Source: Pseudoalteromonas sp. OOF1S-7 (GTDB lineage Bacteria; Pseudomonadota; Gammaproteobacteria; Enterobacterales; Alteromonadaceae). From it: a DNA stretch of 64,000 nt. The notes under the pieces are model-generated. The model was given only the letters and a program-made list of their open reading frames with translations, was not told where the DNA came from and searched no databases. Below, piece by piece: positions 1-11,300 of the stretch. Within the stretch, counting starts at the first letter, position 1. Every line of letters starts with the position of its first letter. The DNA lies in the NCBI RefSeq assembly GCF_022347765.1, contig NZ_JAKRFZ010000002.1, forward strand, positions 248,001-312,000. Reading direction: 5' to 3'. Made by a program: the position numbers and the translations under genes.

Positions 1-3000
1 TTATCCATTTCCAGCACCGACAACGGTGGTTGCTGTACGGCATCAATCACAGGTTTTAACTGCGCCATTAACTGACTGGCGGTCAACAGCCAGCTTGCGC
101 CACTGTCGCGGATCATAAATTGACAACGGGACGCGGGCAGCGTCGGATCAATGGGTACATAGGCGGCACGCACTTTAAAGGCCGCCAGCATGGCCACCAG
201 TTGGTCGCACCCTGCGCTCAGACACAGGGCAATGCGCGCGCCCGGCTTAACGCCCTGCTCCAACAGGTAACTGGCCAACGTACTGGCCTTATGCTCGAGC
301 GCCTGATAGCTGAGCATACAGGCATCAGCATCTCGCACTGCCAGCTGGTTAGCAAAACTTTTTGCCCGAGCACTGATCTGAGAGTGGATGCACCGCGTGT
401 TGATCGTTTTATCTGCGCCCTTAATATTCACCAGCTGCTGCTGACGTGATTGAGTGAGCACAGGTAAACGCCGCACTGTGTGCTCCGGTGATTTCAAAAT
501 GGCGCTGATCAAGGTCTCAAAGGACTCGGCCAGTGCCGCGATGGTGGCGGGTTTAAACAGTGCCGAGCTAAAGTTCCACTCCAGCTCTATACCATCGCCG
601 TTTTCGATGGCGTTTACCTCCAGATCAAACTTCATCATGGGCTCATCTGGCGCTTCGACTTCGATGTGTAGCTGCGGCAGCACCAGATCGGTGGTTTCAT
701 TATTTTGCAGTGCAAACAAAATCTGGAAAACGGGCTGATGTCCCAGATTTCGCTCGGGCCTCAACGCCTCGACGAGTTGCTCAAACGGCAGCGCCTGATG
801 CTTAAACGCATCCAGGATCACCTGTTTTTGCTGCTCCAGCAACAAGTTAAAGCTTTGCTCTGGCCGAGTACGCGTGCGTATCACTAGGGTATTGACAAAA
901 AAGCCGATTAAATTGGCCACTTCGTTGTGTTCGCGCCCCGCAACCGGCGAGCCAATCACTACGTCGTCAGTCTGGCTGTAACGCTGTATCAACAGTGAAA
1001 ACACCGTATGCAGCCACATAAACAAGGTGACGCCTTGTGACTTGCAGTGCTCATGAACTGCCCGCGTGAGGGCTGCACTCAGCCGTTGGGTATGGCGTAA
1101 ACCGCTCAACTGCGCCATGGCTGGGCGGGGATAATCGAGCGGCAACTGATGAAGCGGCGGATAACCATCCAGTGCCTTCAGCCAGTAATGTAGATCTGCC
1201 TGACCGCCCTCTTTCGCCCAGGTATTACGTTGCCAGTGTGCAAAGTCACCATATTGCACAGGCAAGGGCTGGGTGAGCTCAACTGGCAGCAGATACCCGG
1301 CTTCTTCGGAAAAATGACGATAAAAGGCGATGAACTCCCGAACCAGAATCGCCATCGACCAGCCATCGCTGGCAATGTGATGCATATTAAAATGCACCCG
1401 ATAGTCGTCTTTGCCAAACTCAGCCAGCAAAACCCGCAACAGCACATCCTGGCTGAGATCAAACCGGTCAGTTGCATTGGCATGCGCAGCCTGCTGCCAG
1501 CGTTGTTGTCTGGCGCGTTCACTCATTTTGGTGAAGTCGAGCTGAGTCAGCGACAAATCGAACTGGCTGCTTACCTGCTGGACAGGCTCAGTCGAATCCG
1601 CGGCTTTTACGATCCGCGTTCGTAGCACCTCATGGCGGGTTACCAGGGCATTAAGCGCTTCACTGAACGCGGCTTTGTCAAGTACTCCGCTGAACTTAAA
1701 CCCGGCAGGCATATGATATTGCGTGCTGGACGCCTGAAGCTGCTCAATCAGCCACAATCTTTGCTGTGCAAACGACAGCGGCAATGGCTGCTGGCGTGAC
1801 ACAGACACAATCGTTTGTGCGGCAGTGATGGGATCACACTGCTCCAGCACCTGAGCCAGCGCCGCAATGGTTGGCGTTTTAAACAGCTGAGGGAGCGTTA
1901 CCTCCAGGTGTTTCTGCTGGCGAATTTGGCTGATCAGCTTGATGGCCAGCAGTGAATGGCCGCCGAGGTCAAAAAAGCTGTCGTCCAGATCAAAATGCTC
2001 CGTCAGCAAAACATCGCTGTAAAGCTGATACAAGTAAGACTGCATGGGCGTGAGGGCCGCCAGGTCGATACTTTTATTGACTCTGGCCTCTCGCTGTTGC
2101 GCCAGCGCTTTAAGTGCTTTACTGTCCACTTTGCCATTGGCCGTGAGCACAATGGCCTCAACGCGATTAAACTGCCCGGGGATCATGTACGGCGGCAGAT
2201 ATTGCGCCAAGTGATTGCGTAAATGACTGTCTGGCGGGACTTTGCCGTTAAGGTAGACAATATGCGCCTGCAACAATTGCTGCGTTTCATCGACCGTCAC
2301 CGCGCAGTCGCGTATACCATCGAGTTCGCGCAGATAATGACAAATCGCATTCAAGTCGATGCGATAGCCGCGCAGCTTAATTTGTTCGTCGGTGCGGCCA
2401 CAATATCTCAGGTAAGCCAGCCTGCCCTGCTCATCGCTGTGCCACTTTACCAGGTCGCCACTGCGATAAAAGCGCACTGGCGGTTGCCCGGCAAAGCTCA
2501 GGGTAACAAACTTCTCCTCATTCAGCGCATCCTGATTAACGTAACCCGGACTCACCACAGCCCCGCCAATCAGTAACTCTCCGGGCGTGTTGGCCGGCAC
2601 GGGCTGGTCACATTCATCGACCACCAGCATAGCAACGCCCGCATTGGGCAGGCCGATTGGCACATCCGGATGACGCAGCGTCGTGTAAGGGTTCAGCTCA
2701 GGGGCCAGCGCAAACACGCTACAGCCCACCGTTGCTTCTGTTGGACCATATTCGTTTATCCAGGTGCAGGCAGGCAGCTTTTCGCGCAGCGCGAGCAGTA
2801 AATCGGCATCCAGCGCCTCTCCGCCGATCACCAGCGTATGAGGAGCGCTGTTGCTGCCCAGCTCATCCATCAGTGCCTGAACGGCCCGTAAATGCGCCGG
2901 TGTGAGCTTAAACAAGCGTGGCCGGATAGCATTAAACAGCAGCTCAGTGATGGCCGCCAATTGATGCGGACCCTGCGTCACGATTTCAACCTCTCCGCCG

Positions 3001-6000
3001 CACAACAGCGGCGGTACCAGTGCGGTGATGGTGGCATCAAATGCCAAAGGTGTACTCACCACCGCCAGCGGTAAGGTTGTATCGGCATCCAGATAGGTAT
3101 CCATGGCATGAGATAAATACCCATTCAGGTTGCCATGGGTGATCATCACGCCCTTTGGCCGCCCGGTAGAGCCCGAGGTATAAATGATGTAGCACAAGCG
3201 CTGCGCATCCGAGAGCGTTGATTCACCCAGCTCTTCAGCGCCAGGCGCAGACACCGGATAACCAGAAAAGTTAGACTCAACGTCAAATAAATCATCCAGA
3301 AACAGAAAGTCGGTGGCACTTCCGATTAGTTTCTCGGTGTCATCGCTGAGTGCCAGTATCATCACAATCTCAGCATCTTCAACGATGTAAGACAGGGATT
3401 TTTCCGGTGTGTCGTAGTGTAAAGGCACATAAACATGGCGGGCTTTAAGAATAGCCAACACGGCGATAACCATGGCGGGGCCGGAGGGCAATAGCAGTGC
3501 CAGGCGGCTTTGTTCTTCAAACCCCATCTCAAGCAGGCAGTGCGCCAACTGATTCGCCCTTTGTTCTACCTCAAGGTAAGTGTAGGATTCGCCGTTACAC
3601 CGCAGCGCAATACTGTGTGGCTGGAGCTCGGCAATGGCACTAAAATGGTGGTGCCAGCCAATATCGCTGCCAGGCTCGTGGTTTTGTGGCGCACTGAATG
3701 CAAGTAGCTGCGCCAGCTCGTTTGCATCAACCAGACTATGGTCACTGATACTCTGCTGCGGCGCATCCAAACAAGCGCCCAGTAACTGAGTGTATTGACG
3801 AGCGAATGACTCAATGCTGTGCTCCTGCCACAAGGCGCTGTCGTAAAGCCATTCAACGGCAATGGTATCGCCGCAGTCAATTACGGACACTTCCAGATCC
3901 AGCTTAGCGCTGCGTACACCTGTATCATTCACCGTGACATCCAGCCCATCCAGTTGCAGCGCTTCATTGACCTGGTTGTTAACCCGGAACACCACCTGGA
4001 TCAGCGGGTGAATGCCTAAACTTCGCTCGCTGTTGAGTGCCTCGACCAGAGCATCAAAGGGAATATGCTGATGATTAAGCGCACAGTGCAGGGTATCGCA
4101 ACTCTGTGTCAGTGCATCGCTAAAACTCATATCGGGCTTGATGTGATGGCGCAGCACCAGTGTATTGATAAAATTACCAATCACAGCTTCCAGCTCGCTG
4201 AACTCGCGGCCGGCAACCGGTGTGCCCAAAGCAATATCGGATTGGCCAGACAGACGGCTCATCCACAATGCAAAAGCACACTCCAGTACCGCAAACAGGG
4301 TTTGTCCGCTGCTGGCAACAAAGCCGCGTAAGGTCTGGCTTAATTTTGCAGGCAATTCGTAACAGTACAAAGCACCGCCGCTGATCACTTTATTCTCTCT
4401 GGGGTTATCCTGAGGCAGCTCGTGCACTCTGGGCAGCTCTGCTAACTGCTTTTGCCAATACGCTAAGCTGGTTTGCCACTGAGGTAAGGTGGCCAGATTG
4501 CGCTGCCAGTGCACATAATCTATATAGCTGTGTGTCAGGCTGCCCGCCTCATGCGGCATGCCTGCACAGGCACTGCGGTAGGCGGCTTCTAACGCACGAC
4601 ATAACACGCCGATTGACCAGCCATCCGAGACAATATGATGCATAGTGACGACCAGCACAGACAGTTGCGCATCGAGTTGCAACAACTGAGCCCGCAGCAA
4701 CAAGTCCCGACTCAGGTCGAACCCGGTATGATAATCCTCGGCCAGTAACTGACGCAGCGTATCGGCCTGCTGTTCATCATCGAGCTCACTTAAATCGCGT
4801 TGCTGGAGCACAAAGGTCAGCGTGTCATTAAAGGACTGAACGGCTTCGCCCTGGGCGTTTTGAGCATAATTGAAACGCAAAATGCTGTGCTGCTGAACCA
4901 CCTGCTCAAAGGCCTGTGACAGCGCCGCAATATTGAGCGCGCCTTTAATGGTAAAGGCGCCCTGCAAGTTGTATTGCTTACTGTGGCCCTGCATCTGATC
5001 CACAAACCAGATCCGCTGCTGGGCAAAAGACAAGGGGTGCTCACCCGCTTGTTCAATCGCCACCAAAGTGTTGCCCAGATGGATATCCTGCGCCAGTAAA
5101 CAGCGCTCCAGCTTAGCAATGGTAGGGTTGGCAAAAATGGTTTGCAGCGACAACACCCGCTCAAACCTGGCGCGAATATGATTGGCAAGTCGCATGGCCA
5201 GTAAAGAGTGGCCGCCGATTGAAAAGAAGTCGTCATCAGCAGAGATTTGCGCCACACCGGTTAATTCACTGAACAAGGCGGCTAACTGCTGCTGTAGTGG
5301 TGTTTCCGGTGGCGTGTACTGGCGCTCATCACACACAGGCAATGCAGCCAGCTGTTTACGGTCGACCTTACCATTACCCAGCACCGGCAGCTGCGCCAGC
5401 GCCTTGAAGTGGCTGGGGATCATAGCCCGCGGTAAAAGTGCGCCGAGTGCATCACGCAAACTGGCCACGGTGACCAGCTCCTGAGCTGCAACATAATAAG
5501 CCGCTAAGGTGTCAATACCAGCCTGTTTACGTGCAATCACAGCAGCTGCTTTTACCCCTGGCAGGGCCGTCAGCTTAGCTTCGATTTCACTGATATCGAC
5601 ACGATAGCCACGGATCTTGGGTTGATTATCCAACCTGCCCAAGTATTGCAGCTCTCCCTGGGAGGTTAGCCGCACCCGATCGCCGGAGCGGTAAAACCGT
5701 GCAGACTGCCCATTTGGGGTCTGACATTGCACAAAATAGCGCACCGTCAGCTGAGGCGCACGCACATAACCACTGGCCAGTGACGCACCACCTATGTAAA
5801 GCTCGCCAGGCATACCCAGCGGGACTGGCTGCCCCTGCGTGTTAAGCACTAAAACGCTGACATGGGCCAGCGGCTTGCCAATGGGGTAATGTTCTATACA
5901 GGGAGCCGGGCGATTAGCAATTGTATGCGTGGTCACCCCGATACAGGTTTCGCTGGGACCATAGTGGTTGACTATGTGGGCTGTGGGATAGTGCGCCTGC

Positions 6001-8375
6001 AATTCGTCGACTAAGGTCACATCCAACGCTTCGCCGCCTAAGATCCACTGTTCAATTGCCGGCAGGTGCCCACCCTGTGCTGCAATTTGCGGCAATAATT
6101 CGCGGGCAAATGACGGCGTTATCTTCAGCAAGTTCACCTGCTGCTCTGTGAGCATGTCGACCAGTTGTTGCGGTTCTGGCAGCGCACGCGTCCCGGGCAT
6201 GACCACAGTACCACCCTGCGCGAGGACCGGATAGATGCCAGTCAGGCACAGATCGGTCGCAAGCCCAGTCACAATACCGGCGCGCGTATGCGCCGAAAAT
6301 TGGATACGATGGGTAACAGACTCGCAGTAACTGGCCAGTGCGCCATGACTGACTGCCACCCCTTTTGGTTTGCCCGTCGACCCGGAGGTGAAGATCACAT
6401 AAGCCAGCTCATCGGCGTTTAACTCTTTTGCCGCATCCAGCGCTTTGGCAGCCGTGTCACGCTGCAGCAGCTGCTGATACTCCCACACCACTATTTCGCG
6501 TTCATTGAGTGCAGCCTGTGCCTGTGTTGTCATTGTCCGGGCATCACAGACGACCAGGGTACGGCAACCAGCCTGCTCCATAATTTCTATGATCCGCTGT
6601 ACCGGCGTATCCTGTTCTATGGGCAGATAAGCGGCTCTAGCGCGCATCACGCCAAGTAAAGCAACCAGGCTTTGTACGTTGCGACTGACCAGCACGGCAA
6701 CCAACGTATCGCCCGCGGCAACATCATTGAGCGCAGTGGAAAGGTTAGCGGTTTGCGTGGCTAACTCGGCGTAACTCACAGACTGGGCCGGGTCATCAGC
6801 GGCAACAATCGCGGGGTGTGTGGGTTTAGACTGACTGTGCGCCAGAATTTGAGGTAACAGCAAAGGTGCTGCGCTCGCTTCCGGCGTGGTACCAAGCAGC
6901 TGCTGCGCGGCATCGACCGAGGGCAGCCTAACCTCTTCGAGCGACTGAGTCGGGTTATCACTGAGCGCCCCCAGCAGGGCCTGAAAATCATCGGCAAACT
7001 GGGCAATCAGCTGCGGCGCAAACAGGTCCACATTGTATTCTATTTCCGCGACCATGCCCGCATCATCCGTGCTCAGGTTTAACGTCAGATCAAACTTGGC
7101 ACTGTGATTATTGAGTGTGAACAGCTGTGCTTCCAGCTCCCCTGCGCGCAGGGGGTCTGGCGGCACCGCATCGTAATTAAACAGTACAGTAAACAGCCGG
7201 GATGTACCGGCCAGCTTTGCCAGTGCGTCCTGCGATACGCTTTGATTGTCGAGCGCTTGCCTTATCTGAACCTGAGTACATTTGGTCAATTCACTAAACC
7301 GCATCTCGCCGTTGAGCTGCTGGCGCAGCGGTAAAGTATGGATAAAACAGCCGATCATCGACTCGAATTCGCTGTGCTCGCGGCCCAGCACAGGCACGCC
7401 CACCGTAATATCCTGCTGCTGGCTGTAGCGATGAAGCAGCACATAAAAGACACTCAGCAGCGCAGAAAATGGTGTCACCCCCAGCTGCTGACAACTGTGT
7501 TCAAAACGCTGACGCTGGGTCTCTTCCAGTTTAAATGAATGGCTTGCCCCGCGAAACGAGGCCTCAGCCGGTCTGGTATAGCTGGTCGACAATGAAAACG
7601 TTGAAAAGTCAATAAGTTGCTGTTGCCAGTAAGCATGCTGTTGCTGATAACGCTCGGACTGCACAAAGCGCTTTTCCCAGTGCACATAATCCAGATATTG
7701 CAGCGGCACGGCCTGTTTTGGTGCTTGTGTCTGTATCACTTCCAGCAATTCGTTGACCAGTAACCGCACCGACCAGCCATCCGCTACCAGATGATGCATC
7801 ATCAGATAGACCCACTGCCCCTGGTTTGCGTCAGGCTCGCAGATCAAAGCACCGCGGATCGGTAGCGATTTCTGCAGGTCAAACCCTTGGCGTAACAGCG
7901 GTTGTAACTCGTTTTCAATCCGCGCCTGAGTGAGCGGCGCCGGCACAGATAGCTGCGCTAAGGTAAAAGACAGCTCGGTATTAACGCGCTGGCATCCGCC
8001 CTGCTCTGTGGCAAAAAACTGGCTGCGCAAAATATCATGGCGGGCAAGCAGGGTATTCAATGCATCTTCAAGCTGCGCCTTGCCAACCGGCTGCGACAGC
8101 CTGAGCAACCCGGCCATGGTGTAGGCCACTTCACCCCCATGATACTGGTCGATAAGCCAGATCCCCTGCTGGGATGCAGACAACGGGCCCTGCTTTTGAT
8201 GGTGCGCCTGCATATACGCAATCAGCGCCGGCTTATTGGCTTTAATTTTATTGAGCTGCGCTGCAGGCACAGTGGCAAGGTGAGTGCGCAGTTTCAGGCG
8301 ACCCTCTTGCAAATAGACATAAATCCCCTGACCATCCAGTTCGGCCAATAGTGCTTCAATTGCTGAATTTTCCAT
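1..8375 (-). CDS. Non-ribosomal peptide synthetase, C-A-T-C-A-T-C-A..., 3' part outside window
   Basis: The frame is open from an ATG at 8375 to the left edge (about 2791 codons, no stop), so the C-terminus is missing. Read by eye it has a short N-terminal segment like TubC docking domains (about 1-60), then C (HHLVADG near residue 190), A, carrier (GGHSLL near 1055), C (HHIVSDG near 1247), A, carrier (near 2140), C (HHIASDG near 2332) and the start of a third A domain. All three C domains keep the HHxxxDG motif. Hand-aligned specificity residues are DLTKIGHIGK for the first A domain, very close to the published Asp code, and DATKVGEVGK for the second, closest to Asn codes. No epimerisation domain was seen. 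The gene starts two bases after the stop of the upstream FAAL-PKS-NRPS gene, so the two are co-transcribed and the growing chain is probably handed over through the docking segment. Domain calls are firm; substrates are inference. Confidence 0.95.
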   Translation of the reverse strand, partial: MENSAIEALLAELDGQGIYVYLQEGRLKLRTHLATVPAAQLNKIKANKPALIAYMQAHHQKQGPLSASQQGIWLIDQYHGGEVAYTMAGLLRLSQPVGKAQLEDALNTLLARHDILRSQFFATEQGGCQRVNTELSFTLAQLSVPAPLTQARIENELQPLLRQGFDLQKSLPIRGALICEPDANQGQWVYLMMHHLVADGWSVRLLVNELLEVIQTQAPKQAVPLQYLDYVHWEKRFVQSERYQQQHAYWQQQLIDFSTFSLSTSYTRPAEASFRGASHSFKLEETQRQRFEHSCQQLGVTPFSALLSVFYVLLHRYSQQQDITVGVPVLGREHSEFESMIGCFIHTLPLRQQLNGEMRFSELTKCTQVQIRQALDNQSVSQDALAKLAGTSRLFTVLFNYDAVPPDPLRAGELEAQLFTLNNHSAKFDLTLNLSTDDAGMVAEIEYNVDLFAPQLIAQFADDFQALLGALSDNPTQSLEEVRLPSVDAAQQLLGTTPEASAAPLLLPQILAHSQSKPTHPAIVAADDPAQSVSYAELATQTANLSTALNDVAAGDTLVAVLVSRNVQSLVALLGVMRARAAYLPIEQDTPVQRIIEIMEQAGCRTLVVCDARTMTTQAQAALNEREIVVWEYQQLLQRDTAAKALDAAKELNADELAYVIFTSGSTGKPKGVAVSHGALASYCESVTHRIQFSAHTRAGIVTGLATDLCLTGIYPVLAQGGTVVMPGTRALPEPQQLVDMLTEQQVNLLKITPSFARELLPQIAAQGGHLPAIEQWILGGEALDVTLVDELQAHYPTAHIVNHYGPSETCIGVTTHTIANRPAPCIEHYPIGKPLAHVSVLVLNTQGQPVPLGMPGELYIGGASLASGYVRAPQLTVRYFVQCQTPNGQSARFYRSGDRVRLTSQGELQYLGRLDNQPKIRGYRVDISEIEAKLTALPGVKAAAVIARKQAGIDTLAAYYVAAQELVTVASLRDALGALLPRAMIPSHFKALAQLPVLGNGKVDRKQLAALPVCDERQYTPPETPLQQQLAALFSELTGVAQISADDDFFSIGGHSLLAMRLANHIRARFERVLSLQTIFANPTIAKLERCLLAQDIHLGNTLVAIEQAGEHPLSFAQQRIWFVDQMQGHSKQYNLQGAFTIKGALNIAALSQAFEQVVQQHSILRFNYAQNAQGEAVQSFNDTLTFVLQQRDLSELDDEQQADTLRQLLAEDYHTGFDLSRDLLLRAQLLQLDAQLSVLVVTMHHIVSDGWSIGVLCRALEAAYRSACAGMPHEAGSLTHSYIDYVHWQRNLATLPQWQTSLAYWQKQLAELPRVHELPQDNPRENKVISGGALYCYELPAKLSQTLRGFVASSGQTLFAVLECAFALWMSRLSGQSDIALGTPVAGREFSELEAVIGNFINTLVLRHHIKPDMSFSDALTQSCDTLHCALNHQHIPFDALVEALNSERSLGIHPLIQVVFRVNNQVNEALQLDGLDVTVNDTGVRSAKLDLEVSVIDCGDTIAVEWLYDSALWQEHSIESFARQYTQLLGACLDAPQQSISDHSLVDANELAQLLAFSAPQNHEPGSDIGWHHHFSAIAELQPHSIALRCNGESYTYLEVEQRANQLAHCLLEMGFEEQSRLALLLPSGPAMVIAVLAILKARHVYVPLHYDTPEKSLSYIVEDAEIVMILALSDDTEKLIGSATDFLFLDDLFDVESNFSGYPVSAPGAEELGESTLSDAQRLCYIIYTSGSTGRPKGVMITHGNLNGYLSHAMDTYLDADTTLPLAVVSTPLAFDATITALVPPLLCGGEVEIVTQGPHQLAAITELLFNAIRPRLFKLTPAHLRAVQALMDELGSNSAPHTLVIGGEALDADLLLALREKLPACTWINEYGPTEATVGCSVFALAPELNPYTTLRHPDVPIGLPNAGVAMLVVDECDQPVPANTPGELLIGGAVVSPGYVNQDALNEEKFVTLSFAGQPPVRFYRSGDLVKWHSDEQGRLAYLRYCGRTDEQIKLRGYRIDLNAICHYLRELDGIRDCAVTVDETQQLLQAHIVYLNGKVPPDSHLRNHLAQYLPPYMIPGQFNRVEAIVLTANGKVDSKALKALAQQREARVNKSIDLAALTPMQSYLYQLYSDVLLTEHFDLDDSFFDLGGHSLLAIKLISQIRQQKHLEVTLPQLFKTPTIAALAQVLEQCDPITAAQTIVSVSRQQPLPLSFAQQRLWLIEQLQASSTQYHMPAGFKFSGVLDKAAFSEALNALVTRHEVLRTRIVKAADSTEPVQQVSSQFDLSLTQLDFTKMSERARQQRWQQAAHANATDRFDLSQDVLLRVLLAEFGKDDYRVHFNMHHIASDGWSMAILVREFIAFYRHFSEEAGYLLPVELTQPLPVQYGDFAHWQRNTWAKEGGQADLHYWLKALDGYPPLHQLPLDYPRPAMAQLSGLRHTQRLSAALTRAVHEHCKSQGVTLFMWLHTVFSLLIQRYSQTDDVVIGSPVAGREHNEVANLIGFFVNTLVIRTRTRPEQSFNLLLEQQKQVILDAFKHQALPFEQLVEALRPERNLGHQPVFQILFALQNNETTDLVLPQLHIEVEAPDEPMMKFDLEVNAIENGDGIELEWNFSSALFKPATIAALAESFETLISAILKSPEHTVRRLPVLTQSRQQQLVNIKGADKTINTRCIHSQISARAKSFANQLAVRDADACMLSYQALEHKASTLASYLLEQGVKPGARIALCLSAGCDQLVAMLAAFKVRAAYVPIDPTLPASRCQFMIRDSGASWLLTASQLMAQLKPVIDAVQQPPLSVLEMD

Positions 8376-8377
8376 AC

Positions 8378-11300
8378 TTACAAGTCCATCTCCGTCATGG
8401 ATTGATCATCCAGTGCCACACTGATATCGCGACCACTGACAATATTACTCAGGCGCTCAACGCCATTGTGCTGGTCCGCCGGGCCCGCACTGATAAGCTC
8501 TTCCACCCGCACCGCAAGCTGCACTGTGCTGGGGTTATCAAAGATGTCACCAACCGTGGCGCTGATCGCAAAGTGCTGGTTTAACCGCGACACCAGCTGC
8601 ATGGCCAGCACCGAATTACCGCCGCACTCAAAGAAATTGTGGCGTGTTCCAAGCTGCTCGGTGTTCAAAAGCTCACAGTAACAGGCCAGGATCTTTTCTT
8701 GTGTTGCACTTTGTGGCGCGCATAGCTCGGTTTGCGTACCCTGGTTGGCGCTTGGCACCATCAGAGCGTTGCGGTCCAGCTTGCCATTGGCTGTGGTTGG
8801 CCACTGCGCCAGCCAGCACAAATATTCGGGCAGCATATAAGTCGGTAGCTGGTTTGCCAGTGCACTGCGCAGGGCGCTAATCGTCCAGCGCTGTGCCAGT
8901 TCGTCCTGTTCAATGGCGTAGGCACACAGCGCCGCCTGGCCTTGCGCTGTGGTTTTGACAAAGACACGTACATCCACCTCACCCAGCACTTTGCGCATCT
9001 GCGCTTCTATTTCACCTAATTCAATGCGGTGGCCATGCAGCTTAATCTGATGATCAAGTCGGCCATCCAGCTCAAACCGGCCATCGGCCAGCAACCGGGC
9101 CCGGTCGCCGGTGCGATAGAGCCGCTCGCTGCCATCGCCCTCCAGTTGATAAGTGACAAAACGCTCTTTCGTCAGTTCAGGTCGTGCCAGATATCCCTCA
9201 GCCAGGCCGGTACCGCCGATCCACAGCTCGCCCCATACGCCCACAGGCTGCACTGCGGCATTGGCTAAAGTGTGTTCGTTCAGCACTACCAGGCGGGTGT
9301 TGGCCACCGGCTTGCCTATAGTGATGTCTTCGGGGTCAAGGATCTGCGTTGTGGCAGACCAGATGGTGGTTTCGGTTGGTCCGTACATATTCCACAACGC
9401 TTTTGCCTGACTGAATAATTGTGCTGCAAGGACCGGGGTTAACGGCTCGCCGCCACTCCAGATTGTGAGTCCGGCCACGCAATCCGGGCGTGCCGCCAGC
9501 AGGAGCTGCCACAAGGTCGGGGTAGCCTGCATCACAGTCACCGGATGCTGGTCTATCAGCGCAACCAGTTCGTTCGGGTCGCTGCAAGCCTGCTCGCTGG
9601 CCAGCAATACCGTTGCACCGACAACCAGCGGACCAAACAACTCTAACAGGGCGATATCAAAGGCGATGGTGGTCACACTGAGCAGACAGTCGGACTGATT
9701 AAGCCCAGGCTCTTTGGCCATGGTATGTAACAGATTTGCCAGCGCACCGTGGCTTATTTCAACGCCTTTGGGCTTACCGGTGGAGCCGGAGGTGTAAATC
9801 ACATAGGCGCGTTGCTGTGGCGTAATTGGCTGAGCATCGAAGGTATTCGGGCAGCGAGCAACCTCAGTTTGACGGGCGTCCAGATCGATAATATCAAGTC
9901 GGGTATTAGCAATGGCCACTGCCGCCTCACTCAGCGCATCACAGAGTAAGAACGCTGCTTTGCTGTCGCTCAGCATGTCCTGCAAACGAGCCTGCGGGAA
10001 GCTCAAATCGAGTGGCAAAAAGGCAGCCCCAGTTTTTAGCACCGCCAGTAAGGCCACCAATAGTTCCGTGCGCCGCGGCAGTGCAATGGCCACCAGCGCA
10101 TCGCGACCAACGCCCCGGGCAGTCAGATAATTTGCCAGCTGATTGACTCGAAACTGTAGCTGCTCATAAGTCAGTGACTGCTCTGAGCAAATCAGTGCGC
10201 AGTGCTGCGCGCTGAGCTTTACTTGCTCACCCAATGCATCGAGCAGCAGAGGTTGTGCAGGGCTTTGGAATGCCTGCCCAAGCAGTTGTGCCCGCGCGGC
10301 CTCGTCGAGCAGGCTTAAATCAGCACATGCCTGAGCGCCCTTTACCCTGGTAAACAGGGCGATGAGCGCTTGGGCATAATTATCCATCATATCGCTGTCG
10401 TAGCGCGTGCTCAGGTATTCCAGCTCCAGCGTCCACTGGCCATCAACACATAACAAATTGCAGCTTAACTGGTACTGGCCAAAGCGGGTATCTGTGGTAC
10501 AGGTCGATACGTTCAGACCAGTAAACTGTGGCAGCTGTTGTACCTTATCCAGGTTAAACAAGGTTTGCGGCAAACACACCGGCTCATGGGTTAATTCGCT
10601 GTAGGGCAAGTGCTGATGCTCGAAGGCTTCAAGCAGGCTGGACTGCACCTGCTTAACCAGCTCACCCACTGTGACAGAGTCACTGAACGCCACCACCACA
10701 GGCAAAATATTGGTGCAGTAGCCCGGTAAATGCAGGTCCAGGTCGTCCGGGTTATAACCATCACTGAGCAAGCCGCGATCAGACACCGGGATACCCACAG
10801 CAATGTGCTTCTGGCCCGTCAGCTTGTGTAGCCACAGGGCATACACGGCCAGCAAGGTTGCAAACTGGCCACAACCCTGAGACTGGCTCAACGCTTTGAC
10901 TTCTGATAGCGTATCGAGTTTGAACACCCGTTTTTCAACAACAAAGCTTTCCTGGCTGTCGGCGCCAAAACGTGTGGGTAACGCCAGCGCTTCGCAAGGT
11001 GCAAGTTGGTCCAGCCAGTAGGCTTTATCCTGCGCATAGTCAGCGCTTTCCAAATAGCGCTCTACGCCCTCAACATAGGCGCTAAAGTGCACCACAGGCG
11101 GCGGAGTTACCTGACTGTTTGCGCTGCTATAGCTATAATTGCTGGCAATACGGAGCATCAGCTGTTGCAGGCTGAGCCCGTCGTAAAGCACATGGTGTGC
11201 ACTAATGCTAAGCACATGTTCTTGTGCATCCGTTTGTAGCAAGTCGAACCGGCACAAAGGCTGCGCACCGAATTCAAAGGGGCGATAACGCAATTCAGTC

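Noticed and set aside
1..8375. Epimerisation domains in the second synthetase
   Set aside because: Each carrier is followed directly by a condensation domain start (LSFAQQR); no extra 450-residue domain fits between them.
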